From Mycobacterium sp. 141 (GTDB lineage: Bacteria > Actinomycetota > Actinomycetes > Mycobacteriales > Mycobacteriaceae), in assembly GCF_000382405.1 (NCBI RefSeq), contig NZ_KB908255.1, forward strand, positions 124,001 to 188,000: 64,000 nucleotides of DNA, written 5' to 3'. A program made the position numbers and the translations under genes. Below the pieces are notes generated by a model. It was given only the letters and a program-made list of their open reading frames with translations. It was not told the origin of the DNA and did not search any database. Positions 8,918 to 18,231 of the stretch are shown here, in pieces; the first letter of the stretch is position 1, and the number at the start of each line of letters is the position of its first letter.

Positions 8918-9091
8918 CTCCACGTCAACTACCGCAAGACCGTGCCGATCGAGAAAGAACTGCAGGTGAACGCGGGTAGCGAGGGTATTGAGGGCTGCGA
9001 GATCTTCGTGGTCGGACGGCGCTGCGACGGCGACGACGTGCTCACGGAGGCCGATGCGCTGTTTGTGCGGCCCAAACCAGGGCAGCCTTGA
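8918..9091 (+). pseudogene. C-terminal fragment of a PaaI-like hotdog thioesterase
   Basis: The frame reads LHVNYRKTVPIEKELQVNAG and ends with TEADALFVRPKPGQP before TGA at 9089–9091. This is the last half of a PaaI/YiiD-type hotdog thioesterase (the VNYRKPVP strand and the closing ADALFV strand). An in-frame TAG at 8915–8917 sits immediately before it and no start codon or catalytic Asn/His/Asp half is present upstream; the other two frames of 8780–8915 carry nothing similar. It fills the otherwise empty 406-bp gap between glgP and thrS and is most simply a decayed gene. Confidence 0.6.
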
Positions 9092-9175
9092 CCCCAGCGG
9101 GCTCGGGGCGTGGGCCGCCTCACCGATAGCATGGTCGCGATCGTATTGCGCCCCGCAACCATAGGAGAGTCCCCG

Positions 9176-11269
9176 ATGAGCGCCGCCGCCAGCTCCGCCC
9201 CCGCAGCCCCGATCCGGGTCGCTGCCGGGACTACCGCCGGGGCGGCGGTCCGCGAGGCGGGGCTGCCGCAGCGTGGTGCCGTCGATGCCATCGTGGTGGT
9301 CCGCGACGCCGACGGCCGGCTGCGTGACCTGTCCTGGATCCCCGATGCCGATGTCGAGGTGACCCCGGTCGCCGCCGATACCGAGGACGGCCGCAGCGTC
9401 ATCCGGCATTCGTGTGCCCACGTGCTCGCGCAGGCCGTGCAGGATCTCTTCCCCGAGGCCAAGCTCGGGATCGGGCCGCCCATCGTCGACGGCTTCTACT
9501 ACGACTTCGACGTCCCCCAGCCGTTCACGCCCGAGGACCTGGAGCGGCTCGAGAAGCGGATGCAGAAGATCGTCAAGGACGGTCAGCTGTTCGACCGGCG
9601 GGTCTACGAGTCCAAGGACGAAGCCCGTCGGGAACTCGCCGGCGAGCCCTACAAGCTGGAACTGGTCGACGACAAGTCCGGGGCCGACGATCCGGAGGTC
9701 ATGGAAGTGGGCGGCGACGAGCTCACCGCCTACGACAACCTCAACCCCCGCACCAAGGAACGGGTCTGGGGAGATCTGTGCCGCGGACCTCACATCCCGA
9801 CCACCAAGCACATCCCGGCGTTCAAGCTGACCCGCAGCTCCGCGGCCTACTGGCGGGGCAACCAGAACAACGCGAGCCTGCAGCGCATCTACGGCACCGC
9901 CTGGGAATCGCAGGAAGCTCTCGACAAGCATCTCGAGCTCATCGAGGAGGCCCAGCGCCGCGATCACCGCAAGCTCGGCGTGGAGCTCGACCTGTTCAGC
10001 TTCCCCGACGAATTGGGTTCGGGCCTACCGGTTTTCCACCCGAAGGGCGGCGTGGTGCGTCGTGAGCTCGAGGACTACTCGCGCCGCAAGCACCTGGAGG
10101 CGGGCTACGAGTTCGTCAACACCCCGCACATCACCAAGGAGCAGCTGTACATAACCTCGGGGCACCTGGAGTGGTACGCCGACGGCATGTTCCCGCCGAT
10201 GCATATCGACGCGGAGTTCAACGAGGACGGTTCGGTTCGTAAGCCGGGGCAGGACTACTACCTCAAGCCCATGAACTGCCCCATGCACCACCTGATCTTT
10301 CGGTCGCGGGGCCGCTCTTATCGTGAACTTCCGTTGCGGCTCTTCGAGTTCGGCAGCGTCTACCGCTACGAGAAGTCCGGCGTCATCCACGGCCTGACCC
10401 GGGTGCGTGGCATGACCCAGGACGACGCGCACATCTACACCACGCGCGAGCAGATGCGCGACGAGCTCACCCGGCTGCTGCAGTTCGTGCTGGACCTGTT
10501 GCGCGACTACGGCCTCGACGACTTCTACCTGGAGCTGTCCACCAAGGACCCGGAGAAGTACGTCGGCTCCGACGAGATCTGGGAGGAGGCCACCGACACC
10601 CTGCGTGAGGTGGCCGAGGCGTCCGGCCTGGACCTGGTGCCCGACCCGGGCGGCGCGGCGTTCTACGGACCGAAGATCTCGGTGCAGGTCAAGGATGCGC
10701 TCGGGCGCAACTGGCAGATGTCGACGATCCAGCTGGATTTCAACATGCCCGACCGGTTCGAGTTGGAGTACACCGCCGCCGACGGCAGCCGGCAGCGGCC
10801 CGTGTTGATCCACCGGGCGCTGTTCGGTTCGATCGAGCGGTTCTTCGGGGTGCTCACCGAGCATTACGCGGGCGCGTTCCCGGCGTGGCTGGCGCCGGTC
10901 CAGGTGGTCGGCATCCCGGTCGCCGACGCGCACCTGGATTACCTGTACGAGTTTGCCGCCCAGCTGAAGTCGCGTGGGATTCGCGTCGAGGTGGATGCCA
11001 GTGACGACCGGATGGCCAAGAAGATCGTCAACCACACCAACCAGAAGGTGCCGTTCATGCTCCTGGCGGGCGACAAAGATGTGGCTGCCGAGTCCGTCTC
11101 GTTCCGGTTCGGGGACCGTACCCAGATCAACGGTGTGCCCCGCGAGCAAGCGTTCAACGCCATCGCCGAATGGATCGAGCGGCGTGAGAATGCCGTTCCG
11201 ACAGCCGAATTGGTCAACGCGGTAACGGCGATGAGCGCTTGCGCGAAGAGCCAGGTAGCCCCGACGTGA
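9176..11269 (+). CDS. thrS: Threonyl-tRNA synthetase
   Basis: A 697-residue class II synthetase from ATG 9176, preceded by AGGAG at 9163–9167. It charges tRNA-Thr. Order: N-terminal TGS-like domain (residues 1–75), editing domain with [12 protein letters not shown] (HxxxH zinc-type motif), catalytic core with [20 protein letters not shown] and the class II motif 3 [20 protein letters not shown], then the anticodon-binding domain ([18 protein letters not shown]). The last dozen residues ([13 protein letters not shown]) are unusual and are encoded by a copy of a short junction repeat (11230–11251). The stop overlaps the next start (GTGA), heading the PI/PIM operon. Confidence 0.97.
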   Translation: MSAAASSAPAAPIRVAAGTTAGAAVREAGLPQRGAVDAIVVVRDADGRLRDLSWIPDADVEVTPVAADTEDGRSVIRHSCAHVLAQAVQDLFPEAKLGIGPPIVDGFYYDFDVPQPFTPEDLERLEKRMQKIVKDGQLFDRRVYESKDEARRELAGEPYKLELVDDKSGADDPEVMEVGGDELTAYDNLNPRTKERVWGDLCRGPHIPTTKHIPAFKLTRSSAAYWRGNQNNASLQRIYGTAWESQEALDKHLELIEEAQRRDHRKLGVELDLFSFPDELGSGLPVFHPKGGVVRRELEDYSRRKHLEAGYEFVNTPHITKEQLYITSGHLEWYADGMFPPMHIDAEFNEDGSVRKPGQDYYLKPMNCPMHHLIFRSRGRSYRELPLRLFEFGSVYRYEKSGVIHGLTRVRGMTQDDAHIYTTREQMRDELTRLLQFVLDLLRDYGLDDFYLELSTKDPEKYVGSDEIWEEATDTLREVAEASGLDLVPDPGGAAFYGPKISVQVKDALGRNWQMSTIQLDFNMPDRFELEYTAADGSRQRPVLIHRALFGSIERFFGVLTEHYAGAFPAWLAPVQVVGIPVADAHLDYLYEFAAQLKSRGIRVEVDASDDRMAKKIVNHTNQKVPFMLLAGDKDVAAESVSFRFGDRTQINGVPREQAFNAIAEWIERRENAVPTAELVNAVTAMSACAKSQVAPT
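11230..11251 (+). repeat. Copy 1 of a GAGCGCTTGCGCGAAGAGC-type junction motif
   Basis: The core GAGCGCTTGCGCGAAGAGC lies inside the last codons of thrS, just upstream of the next start. Near-identical copies lie at 13437–13459 and 23989–24013, all at the downstream end of a gene inside an operon. Confidence 0.55.
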
Positions 11270-11853
11270 CCGATCCAGACGAGCGGACCATCGTCGACCA
11301 CGGTGTCGGCGACCCCGACCATCTGCAGCGACTGTGGACCCCGCACCGGATGAGCTACATCGCCGACGCGGTCAAGAGCAACAACAAGGTCGGTTCGGCC
11401 GGGTCGTCTGAACCGTTCACCGACATCCCGGAATTGTCCGACGAGGACGGCCTGATGGTGGCCCGCGGGCAACAGGTGTACGCGGTGCTGAACCTGTACC
11501 CGTACAACCCGGGGCACTTGATGGTGGTGCCGTACCGGCGGGTGTCGGAGTTGGAGGACCTCACCGCCGAGGAGAGCGCCGAGCTCATGGCGTTCGCGCA
11601 GAAGGCGATTCGCGTGATCAAGGCGGTGTCCCGTCCGCACGGTTTCAACGTCGGGCTCAACCTCGGCACGTCGGCGGGCGGTTCGCTGGCCGACCACCTG
11701 CACATGCACGTGGTGCCGCGCTGGGGCGGTGACGCCAACTTCATCACGATCATCGGCGGCGCCAAAGTGATCCCCCAGTTGCTGCGCGAAACCCGGGTGC
11801 TGCTGGCCACGGAATGGGCCAAGCAGTCGGGCCCGGCGGGAGTGGACCGGTGA
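11266..11853 (+). CDS. HIT family protein, Ap4A phosphorylase/hydrolase type
   Basis: A 195-residue protein from GTG 11266 ([15 protein letters not shown]), which overlaps the thrS stop by four bases. The histidine triad is clear: [17 protein letters not shown], near residue 155, with the upstream [16 protein letters not shown] strand. The family cleaves or phosphorolyses dinucleoside polyphosphates such as Ap4A, a by-product of aminoacyl-tRNA synthetases; its place directly after thrS fits that. Orthologous to M. tuberculosis Rv2613c by my recollection, where Ap4A phosphorylase activity was reported. Stop overlaps pgsA by GTGA. Confidence 0.92.
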   Translation: MTDPDERTIVDHGVGDPDHLQRLWTPHRMSYIADAVKSNNKVGSAGSSEPFTDIPELSDEDGLMVARGQQVYAVLNLYPYNPGHLMVVPYRRVSELEDLTAEESAELMAFAQKAIRVIKAVSRPHGFNVGLNLGTSAGGSLADHLHMHVVPRWGGDANFITIIGGAKVIPQLLRETRVLLATEWAKQSGPAGVDR

Positions 11854-12521
11854 GCAACCTGTTCCTGATGAGCCGGGCCGCCTACGTCAAGCTGTCCCGT
11901 CCGGTGGCCAAGGCGGCGCTGCGTGCGGGCCTGACTCCCGACATCGTCACCATCGTCGGCACCGCGGGCTCGGTGACTGCCGCGCTGACGCTGTTCCCGA
12001 TCGGTCAACTGTGGTGGGGCGCGTTCAGTGTGGCCGTCTTCGTGCTCGCGGACATGCTCGACGGCGCGATGGCCCGTGAACGCGGCGGCGGAAGCCGGTT
12101 CGGCGCGGTGCTCGACGCAACCTGCGACCGGATCGCCGACGGCGCGGTGTTCGCCGGTCTGGCGTGGTGGGCGGCCTTCGGTGCGAACAGGCCGGCGCTG
12201 GTGGTGGCCACGCTGATCTGCCTGGTCACCTCCCAGGTGATCTCGTACATCAAGGCCCGGGCGGAGGCCAGTGGCCTGCACGGTGACGGTGGCATCATCG
12301 AGCGCCCCGAGCGCTTGGTGATCGTGCTGCTGGGCGCGGGGCTGTCCGGGGTGCCGTTCCTGCACGTGCCCTGGCTGGTGGATGTCGCGATGTGGGTCCT
12401 CGCGGTGGCCAGCGTGGTCACCGTCGCGCAGCGGCTACACGCGGTGCGTACCTCGCCCGGCGCCATGGAACCGCTGCACCCGTCCCACCCCGCCGAGCCG
12501 AACGGGCAGAGCGAGCGGTGA
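11850..12521 (+). CDS. pgsA: Phosphatidylinositol phosphate synthase (CDP-alcohol phosphotransferase)
   Basis: A 223-residue membrane protein from GTG 11850 ([20 protein letters not shown]). The CDP-OH-P signature DGxxAR(x8)GxxxDxxxD is complete: DGAMARERGGGSRFGAVLD followed by ATCDR, near residues 67–90. About six membrane helices follow. In mycobacteria this enzyme joins CDP-diacylglycerol to inositol phosphate, giving the phosphatidylinositol precursor used by PatA and PimA encoded next door. The four-base overlaps on both sides suggest translational coupling. Confidence 0.95.
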   Translation: MSNLFLMSRAAYVKLSRPVAKAALRAGLTPDIVTIVGTAGSVTAALTLFPIGQLWWGAFSVAVFVLADMLDGAMARERGGGSRFGAVLDATCDRIADGAVFAGLAWWAAFGANRPALVVATLICLVTSQVISYIKARAEASGLHGDGGIIERPERLVIVLLGAGLSGVPFLHVPWLVDVAMWVLAVASVVTVAQRLHAVRTSPGAMEPLHPSHPAEPNGQSER

Positions 12522-13438
12522 CGATCACCAGCCGAATCCCGTTCAGCGGGCGGATGACCGACATCGGCTACGCGGCTGGCTGGCAACTGGTACGCGCCAT
12601 GCCGGAGCCGATGGCCCGCAACATGTTCGACGCCGGGGCGTGGTATGCGTCACTCGGTGGCGGGCCCGACCAACTGCGCAAGAACCTGGCCCGCGTCATC
12701 GGGGTGCCGCCCGTCGAGGTGCCCGGCGACCTCATGCGGGAATCGCTGGCGTCCTATGCGCGGTACTGGCGCGAAGCGTTCCGGCTGCCGTCGATGAACC
12801 TGCCCGCCGTCGCCCGGCGCCTCGACGAAGTGGTCATCGGCGCGGACAGGCTCAAGGTCACGCACGACGCCGGCCGCGGTGGCATTCTTGCGCTTCCGCA
12901 CAGCGGGAACTGGGACATGGGCGGCGTCTGGCTGGTGAGCCGGTACGGCACCTTCGCCACCGTGGCCGAACGGCTCAAGCCCGAATCGCTGTACCGGCGC
13001 TTCATCGAGTACCGCGAGAGCCTCGGCTTCGAGGTGTTCCCGCTGTCCGGCGGGGAACGGCCGCCCTTCGAGCTGCTCTCAGAGCGCTTGCGCGACAACA
13101 GGGTCGTGTGCCTGATGGCCGAGCGGGATCTGACCCGCAGCGGTGTCGAGGTCGACTTCTTCGGCGAACCCACGCGGATGCCGGCCGGATCGGCCAAGCT
13201 CGCCATCGAGACCGGTGCCCCGCTGCACCCGACGCACGTCTACTACGACGGCGACGACTGCGTCGTCGAGATCTTCGATCCGCTCGACACATCGTCCGGT
13301 GACGTCGGGATCGTCACCCAGGCGCTGGCCGATCAGTTCGCCAAGAACATCGCCGCGCACCCGGCCGACTGGCACATGATGCAGCCGCAGTGGCTGGCCG
13401 ACCTTTCGGACGAGCGCCGCGCCCGGTTGGGCACCTGA
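12518..13438 (+). CDS. patA: Phosphatidylinositol mannoside acyltransferase
   Basis: A 306-residue LpxL/HtrB-type acyltransferase from GTG 12518 (VTITSRIPFSGRMTDIGY), overlapping pgsA by four bases. The HxxxxD catalytic motif is HSGNWD near residue 127, and LMAERDLTRSGVEVDFFGEP is the second conserved block. In mycobacteria the enzyme adds a palmitoyl group to the mannose of PIM1/PIM2 at the cytoplasmic face of the membrane. Gene order pgsA–patA–pimA supports this over a generic lipid A-type acyltransferase. Confidence 0.93.
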   Translation: MTITSRIPFSGRMTDIGYAAGWQLVRAMPEPMARNMFDAGAWYASLGGGPDQLRKNLARVIGVPPVEVPGDLMRESLASYARYWREAFRLPSMNLPAVARRLDEVVIGADRLKVTHDAGRGGILALPHSGNWDMGGVWLVSRYGTFATVAERLKPESLYRRFIEYRESLGFEVFPLSGGERPPFELLSERLRDNRVVCLMAERDLTRSGVEVDFFGEPTRMPAGSAKLAIETGAPLHPTHVYYDGDDCVVEIFDPLDTSSGDVGIVTQALADQFAKNIAAHPADWHMMQPQWLADLSDERRARLGT

Positions 13439-13459
13439 TGAGCGCTTGCACGAAGAAGC
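13437..13459 (+). repeat. Copy 2 of the GAGCGCTTGCGCGAAGAGC-type junction motif
   Basis: GAGCGCTTGCACGAAGAAGC begins within the patA stop codon and fills much of the gap before pimA (13474). It differs from copy 1 by one substitution and one inserted A. Confidence 0.55.
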
Positions 13460-13473
13460 GACGGAGCTGAGCG

Positions 13474-14643
13474 ATGCGAATCGGGATGGTCTGCCCGTAC
13501 TCGTTCGACGTACCCGGCGGCGTGCAATCCCATGTGTTGCAGCTTGCCGAGGTGATGCGGGCGGCCGGCAACGAGGTCAGCGTGCTCGCCCCGACTTCTG
13601 CTGACGCCCACGCCGCGCTGCCCGATTATGTGGTGTCTGGCGGCAAGGCCGTGCCGATCCCGTACAACGGCTCGGTCGCACGGCTGCGATTCGGGCCGGC
13701 GACTTACCGGACGGTCAAGAAGTGGCTGCAGCACGGTGACTTCGACGTGCTGCACCTGCACGAACCCAATGCGCCGAGCCTGTCGATGCTGGCGCTGAAC
13801 ATCGCCGAGGGGCCGATCGTCGCGACGTTTCACACTTCGACGACGAAATCGCTGACCCTGTCGGTGTTCCAGGGGATCCTGCGGCCCCTGCACGAGAAGA
13901 TCGTCGGCCGTATCGCCGTGTCCGACCTGGCGCGGCGCTGGCAGATGGAGGCGCTCGGCTCGGACGCGGTGGAGATCCCCAACGGCGTCGACGTGGCGTC
14001 GTTCGCCGAGGCCTCACCGCTCGACGGCTATCCGCGGCCCGGTCGCACGGTGCTGTTCCTCGGCCGATTCGACGAGCCCCGCAAGGGCATGGCCGTGTTG
14101 CTCGGTGCTCTGCCGAAACTCGTCGAGCGGTTCGCCGACATCGAGATCCTCATCGTCGGGCGCGGCGACGAGAACGCGTTGCGGGAGCAGGCCGGTGATC
14201 TCGCGTCACATTTACGGTTCCTCGGCCAGGTCGATGACACCACCAAAGCGGCCGCGATGCGCAGTGCCGACGTGTACTGCGCACCCAATCTCGGTGGGGA
14301 GAGCTTCGGCATCGTCCTGGTCGAGGCGATGGCCGCAGGCACCGCCGTGGTGGCCAGCGATCTGGACGCCTTCCGGCGCGTCCTCGACGACGGCCGCGTA
14401 GGTCGACTCGTCCCGGTGGACGATGCGGACGCTCTCGCCGAAGGCTTGATCGACGTCCTCGACGATGACGCGGCCCGAGCCCGTTACGTCGCTGCCGCCA
14501 CCGATCGGGTCCGCCGCTACGACTGGTCGGTCGTGGCCGGCGAGATCATGAGGGTCTACGAAACCGTCGCGGGCTCTGGGACGAAGGTGCGGGTCGCCGG
14601 GACCACGGGTAAGGGTGCCGTGGCCAAAGGTTCGGCTTCATGA
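13474..14643 (+). CDS. pimA: Phosphatidylinositol alpha-mannosyltransferase
   Basis: A 389-residue GT4 glycosyltransferase (GT-B fold) from ATG 13474 (MRIGMVCPYSFDVPGGVQSH). It transfers mannose from GDP-mannose to the inositol of phosphatidylinositol, the first step of PIM, LM and LAM synthesis on the inner face of the membrane. The N-terminal glycine-rich acceptor loop (DVPGGVQSH), the VLHLHEPNAPSLSMLAL helix and the donor-site E-x7-E block (GGESFGIVLVEAMAAGTAVV) are all present, as in PimA. It ends with a stop that overlaps the Nudix gene (ATGA). Confidence 0.97.
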   Translation: MRIGMVCPYSFDVPGGVQSHVLQLAEVMRAAGNEVSVLAPTSADAHAALPDYVVSGGKAVPIPYNGSVARLRFGPATYRTVKKWLQHGDFDVLHLHEPNAPSLSMLALNIAEGPIVATFHTSTTKSLTLSVFQGILRPLHEKIVGRIAVSDLARRWQMEALGSDAVEIPNGVDVASFAEASPLDGYPRPGRTVLFLGRFDEPRKGMAVLLGALPKLVERFADIEILIVGRGDENALREQAGDLASHLRFLGQVDDTTKAAAMRSADVYCAPNLGGESFGIVLVEAMAAGTAVVASDLDAFRRVLDDGRVGRLVPVDDADALAEGLIDVLDDDAARARYVAAATDRVRRYDWSVVAGEIMRVYETVAGSGTKVRVAGTTGKGAVAKGSAS

Positions 14644-15704
14644 CCGCGGAGATCATCGTCGGCGTCCTGATCCTGCTGGTTGTCGTGCTGTTGCTGGTGG
14701 GGATGTGGGCGTTTCAGACCGCCAACCGGCTGGACCGGTTGCACGTGCGCTACGACTTGTCGTGGCAGGCGCTCGACAGTGCGTTGGCGCGGCGCGCGGT
14801 GGTGGCCCGCGCCGTCGCCGTCGACGCGTATGCGGGCAGCCCGCAGGGCAGACGACTGGCTGCGCTGGCCGACGCCGCGGAGCGGGCACCGCGGTCGGCG
14901 CGCGAAATGGCCGAGAACGACTTGTCGGCCGCGTTGGCGACCGTCGACCCGGCGTCGTTGCCGGTGGCGCTGGTCGCCGAGCTGGCCGACGCCGAGGCGC
15001 GAGTGCTGTTGGCGCGCCGCTTCCACAACGACGCCGTACGCGACACCCTCGCGCTGCGTGAGCGTCCGGCCGTGCGCACGCTGCGGCTGGGCGGCACCGC
15101 GGCGCTGCCGAGCTATTTCGAGATTGCCGAGCGCGCAGATGCGTCGAGCGTCGCGGCAGGCCCGGTCAGCCGGCGCCTGTCGGCGCGGGTGGTGCTGCTC
15201 GACGAGTCGGGTGCAGTGCTGCTCCTGCGCGGCAGCGACCCGGCGATCGATACGCCGGACAATCCGGCGCCGCGCTGGTGGTTCACGGTCGGCGGCGCGG
15301 TCCAGCAGGACGAGAAACTGCCGGACGCCGCTGCGCGGGAACTGGCCGAGGAGACCGGCCTGGAGGTGGATCCGGCGGCCTTGATCGGGCCGGTATGGCG
15401 CCGCGACGCGGTGATCGACTTCAATGCCTCGGTGATCCGCAGCGAGGAGTACTTCTTCATCCACCGGACACCGCGGTTCGAACCCTCGGCCTCGGGCCGG
15501 ACCACGTTGGAACGTCATTACATCCACGGTCACCGTTGGTGCGATGCAACAATGATCGCCGAGCTGGTCGCCGACGGGGAGGCCGTATACCCGCTGCAGT
15601 TGGGTGAACTCTTGGGACAGGCCGTCGACCTGGCCGAACAGTCGTCCGACGGGCGGACGAGTACACGGACACCCCCGCATCGCGAGCTGCAAACCATCCG
15701 CTGA
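14640..15704 (+). CDS. Membrane-anchored Nudix hydrolase
   Basis: A 354-residue protein from ATG 14640, overlapping pimA by four bases. Residues 5–27 form one hydrophobic anchor (IIVGVLILLVVVLLLVGMWA). A helical linker of about 140 residues follows, then a C-terminal Nudix domain whose box is complete: GGAVQQDEKLPDAAARELAE with EETGLEV, around residues 218–244. The substrate is unknown; Nudix enzymes split nucleoside diphosphates linked to another moiety. Its fixed place after pimA suggests a link to envelope metabolism, which is inference. By memory the Rv2609c orthologue sits in the same place. Confidence 0.9.
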   Translation: MTAEIIVGVLILLVVVLLLVGMWAFQTANRLDRLHVRYDLSWQALDSALARRAVVARAVAVDAYAGSPQGRRLAALADAAERAPRSAREMAENDLSAALATVDPASLPVALVAELADAEARVLLARRFHNDAVRDTLALRERPAVRTLRLGGTAALPSYFEIAERADASSVAAGPVSRRLSARVVLLDESGAVLLLRGSDPAIDTPDNPAPRWWFTVGGAVQQDEKLPDAAARELAEETGLEVDPAALIGPVWRRDAVIDFNASVIRSEEYFFIHRTPRFEPSASGRTTLERHYIHGHRWCDATMIAELVADGEAVYPLQLGELLGQAVDLAEQSSDGRTSTRTPPHRELQTIR

Positions 15705-15766
15705 TGCGGATTCGATGGACTTGGCAGCTAGATAGACTGAATCAGTAGCAATTGGAGGAGATGGCA

Positions 15767-16714
15767 GTGGAAATCGGCGGGCAAGAGCGCAGCGATCGGG
15801 GGATCGTTGGGGCGGTGCAGAACGGTGCAACGAATCAGACCGGTACCGCGCGCGTGAAGCGTGGGATGGCTGAGATGCTCAAGGGCGGCGTCATCATGGA
15901 TGTCGTCACTCCCGAGCAGGCGAAGATCGCCGAGGCTGCCGGTGCGGTGGCCGTCATGGCACTGGAGCGGGTGCCTGCTGACATTCGGGCCCAGGGTGGC
16001 GTGTCACGCATGAGTGACCCCGACATGATCGAGGGCATCATCGAGGCGGTGACGATCCCCGTGATGGCCAAGGCGCGGATCGGGCATTTCGTCGAGGCGC
16101 AGATCCTGCAGGCGTTGGGGGTGGACTACGTCGACGAGTCCGAGGTGCTCACCCCGGCCGATTACACCAACCACATCGACAAGTGGAAGTTCACCGTGCC
16201 GTTCGTGTGCGGCGCGACCAATCTGGGTGAGGCGCTGCGCCGGATCACCGAGGGCGCGGCGATGATCCGCTCCAAGGGCGAGGCCGGTACCGGGGATGTG
16301 TCCAACGCGACGACTCACATGCGCAAGATCGGCGGGGAGATCCGTGGGCTGACGTCGCTGAGCGAGGACGAGCTCTACGTCGCCGCCAAGGAGTTGCAGG
16401 CACCGTATGACCTGGTGGCCGAGGTGGCCCGGGCCGGAAAGCTGCCGGTCACGCTGTTCACGGCCGGTGGTATCGCCACTCCGGCCGACGCGGCGATGAT
16501 GATGCAGCTGGGTGCCGAGGGTGTGTTCGTGGGCTCGGGCATCTTCAAGTCGGGCAATCCGGCTCAGCGGGCCGCGGCGATCGTGAAAGCCACTACGTTC
16601 TACGACGATCCCGATGTGCTGGCCAAGGTGTCGCGCGGGCTGGGGGAGGCCATGGTCGGCATCAACGTGGAGGACATCGCCCAGCCGCATCGGCTCGCCG
16701 AGCGCGGCTGGTAA
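15767..16714 (+). CDS. pdxS: Pyridoxal 5'-phosphate synthase subunit PdxS
   Basis: A 315-residue TIM-barrel subunit that condenses ribose-5-phosphate, glyceraldehyde-3-phosphate and ammonia into PLP. I favour GTG 15767 because GGAGGAG (15754–15760) lies at correct spacing; ATG 15761 directly abuts that site. Conserved segments are [40 protein letters not shown], and [20 protein letters not shown] with active-site lysines. The PdxT partner is encoded two genes downstream, separated by tesB. About 60 bases upstream separate it from the Nudix gene, so it may have its own promoter. Confidence 0.96.
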   Translation: MEIGGQERSDRGIVGAVQNGATNQTGTARVKRGMAEMLKGGVIMDVVTPEQAKIAEAAGAVAVMALERVPADIRAQGGVSRMSDPDMIEGIIEAVTIPVMAKARIGHFVEAQILQALGVDYVDESEVLTPADYTNHIDKWKFTVPFVCGATNLGEALRRITEGAAMIRSKGEAGTGDVSNATTHMRKIGGEIRGLTSLSEDELYVAAKELQAPYDLVAEVARAGKLPVTLFTAGGIATPADAAMMMQLGAEGVFVGSGIFKSGNPAQRAAAIVKATTFYDDPDVLAKVSRGLGEAMVGINVEDIAQPHRLAERGW

Positions 16715-17563
16715 ATGGCGATTGAAGAGATCCTCGATCTGGAGCAGCTCGAGGTCAACATCTATCGCGGCGGCGTGTTCAGCCCGGAGTCGGGTTTCCT
16801 GCAGCGCACGTTCGGCGGTCACGTAGCGGGACAATCGCTGGTCTCCGCGGTGCGCACCGTCGACCCGCGCTTCCAGGTGCATTCGCTGCACGGTTATTTC
16901 CTGCGCCCCGGCGACGCCACGACTCCTACGGTCTACCTGGTCGAGCGGGCGCGCGACGGCGGCTCGTTCTGCACCCGGCGGGTCCTTGCCGTCCAGCACG
17001 GCGAGACGATCTTCTCGATGTCGGCCTCGTTTCAGACCGATCAGACCGGCATCGAGCATCAGGATGTGATGCCAGAGGCGCCGCCGCCGGATGATCTGCC
17101 CGGCTTCCGGTCCGGTGGAGCGTTCGACGACGCCGGGTTCGCGCAGTTCGCTGAGTGGGATGTCCGCATCGTGCCACGCGACCAGGTGCACAAGATGCCC
17201 GGCAAGGCCTCTCAACAGCAGGTGTGGTTCCGTCACCGCGACCCGTTGCCCGACGACCACGTGCTGCATATCTGCGCGCTGGCTTATATGAGCGACCTGA
17301 CGCTGTTGGGCTCGGCGCAGGTCAACCACCTCGGTGTGCGCAAGCATCTGATGGTGGCCTCCCTGGATCACGCCATGTGGTTCATGCGGCCGTTCCGGGC
17401 CGACGAATGGCTGCTCTACGACCAATCGTCGCCGTCGGCGTGCGGCGGGCGGTCCCTGACCCAGGGCAAGATCTTCAACAGGTCCGGCGAGATGGTGGCG
17501 GCCGTGATGCAGGAGGGGCTGACTCGCTACCAGCGGGATTTCACGCCTTCGGAAGGAAAATGA
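16715..17563 (+). CDS. tesB: Acyl-CoA thioesterase II
   Basis: A 282-residue double-hotdog enzyme whose ATG directly follows the pdxS stop. It hydrolyses acyl-CoA to free fatty acid and CoA in the cytoplasm. N-terminal hotdog: [20 protein letters not shown] and [12 protein letters not shown]-terminal hotdog: [20 protein letters not shown] and the closing [20 protein letters not shown]. Length matches TesB. It sits between the two PLP synthase genes, an arrangement kept in mycobacteria, though no functional link to PLP is obvious. Confidence 0.94.
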   Translation: MAIEEILDLEQLEVNIYRGGVFSPESGFLQRTFGGHVAGQSLVSAVRTVDPRFQVHSLHGYFLRPGDATTPTVYLVERARDGGSFCTRRVLAVQHGETIFSMSASFQTDQTGIEHQDVMPEAPPPDDLPGFRSGGAFDDAGFAQFAEWDVRIVPRDQVHKMPGKASQQQVWFRHRDPLPDDHVLHICALAYMSDLTLLGSAQVNHLGVRKHLMVASLDHAMWFMRPFRADEWLLYDQSSPSACGGRSLTQGKIFNRSGEMVAAVMQEGLTRYQRDFTPSEGK

Positions 17564-18141
17564 CCAAACATGTAGGGGTGCTGGCCCTTCAGGGCGACAC
17601 CCGAGAACACCTGGCTGCTCTGCGTGCGGCCGGGGCAGAGGCGATTACGGTGCGTCGACTGTCCGAACTGGAAGCGGTTGACGCCTTGGTGATCCCCGGC
17701 GGGGAATCCACCGCGATGAGTCATCTGCTGCGGGAATTCGATCTGCTGGAACCGTTACGGGCGCACATTGCCGACGGTTTGCCTTGCTACGGGTCCTGCG
17801 CCGGGATGATCCTGCTGGCCACCGAGATCGCCGACGCCGGAGTCGCGGGGCGTGCCGCGGTGCCGCTGAAAGCCATCGACATGACTGTGCGCCGCAACGC
17901 ATTCGGCCGACAGGTGGACTCCTTCGAAGGCGAAATCGACTTCGAGGGTCTCGACACCCCGGTACATGCCGTGTTCATCCGGGCGCCGTGGGTGGAGCGG
18001 ATCGGACCTGACGTGCAGGTGTTGGCCCGGGCTGCCGACCACATCGTGGCAGTGCGTCAGGGGCCGATGCTCGCGACGTCGTTTCATCCGGAGATGACCG
18101 GCGATCTGCGCATCCACAAGCTGTTCGTCGATTCGTTGTGA
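17560..18141 (+). CDS. pdxT: Pyridoxal 5'-phosphate synthase glutaminase subunit PdxT
   Basis: A 193-residue class I-type glutaminase from ATG 17560, overlapping the tesB stop (ATGA). It supplies ammonia to PdxS. The catalytic triad regions are present: the nucleophile Cys in [12 protein letters not shown], the oxyanion-type GGES segment ([16 protein letters not shown]), and the His/Glu of SFHPEMTGD near the C-terminus. Length is normal. It is followed by 90 bases before the next gene. Confidence 0.96.
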   Translation: MTKHVGVLALQGDTREHLAALRAAGAEAITVRRLSELEAVDALVIPGGESTAMSHLLREFDLLEPLRAHIADGLPCYGSCAGMILLATEIADAGVAGRAAVPLKAIDMTVRRNAFGRQVDSFEGEIDFEGLDTPVHAVFIRAPWVERIGPDVQVLARAADHIVAVRQGPMLATSFHPEMTGDLRIHKLFVDSL

Positions 18142-18231
18142 CTGTCCTTACAAGGCGCTGAACTGGTCCTATAGCGGGACACAGGAAGTCCCCGGCGGAT
18201 ACATAGGTTCGGCAAATCGGGGCGGGTCTTA

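Noticed and set aside
8636..9967. 443-codon open frame on the minus strand over the glgP–thrS junction
   Set aside because: It lies antisense to two sure genes; high third-position GC leaves antisense frames open in this genome, and it matches no family.
15697..15712. ATCCGCTGATGCGGAT hairpin before pdxS as a terminator or riboswitch
   Set aside because: Only 6-bp arms, overlapping the Nudix stop region; too weak to claim a function.
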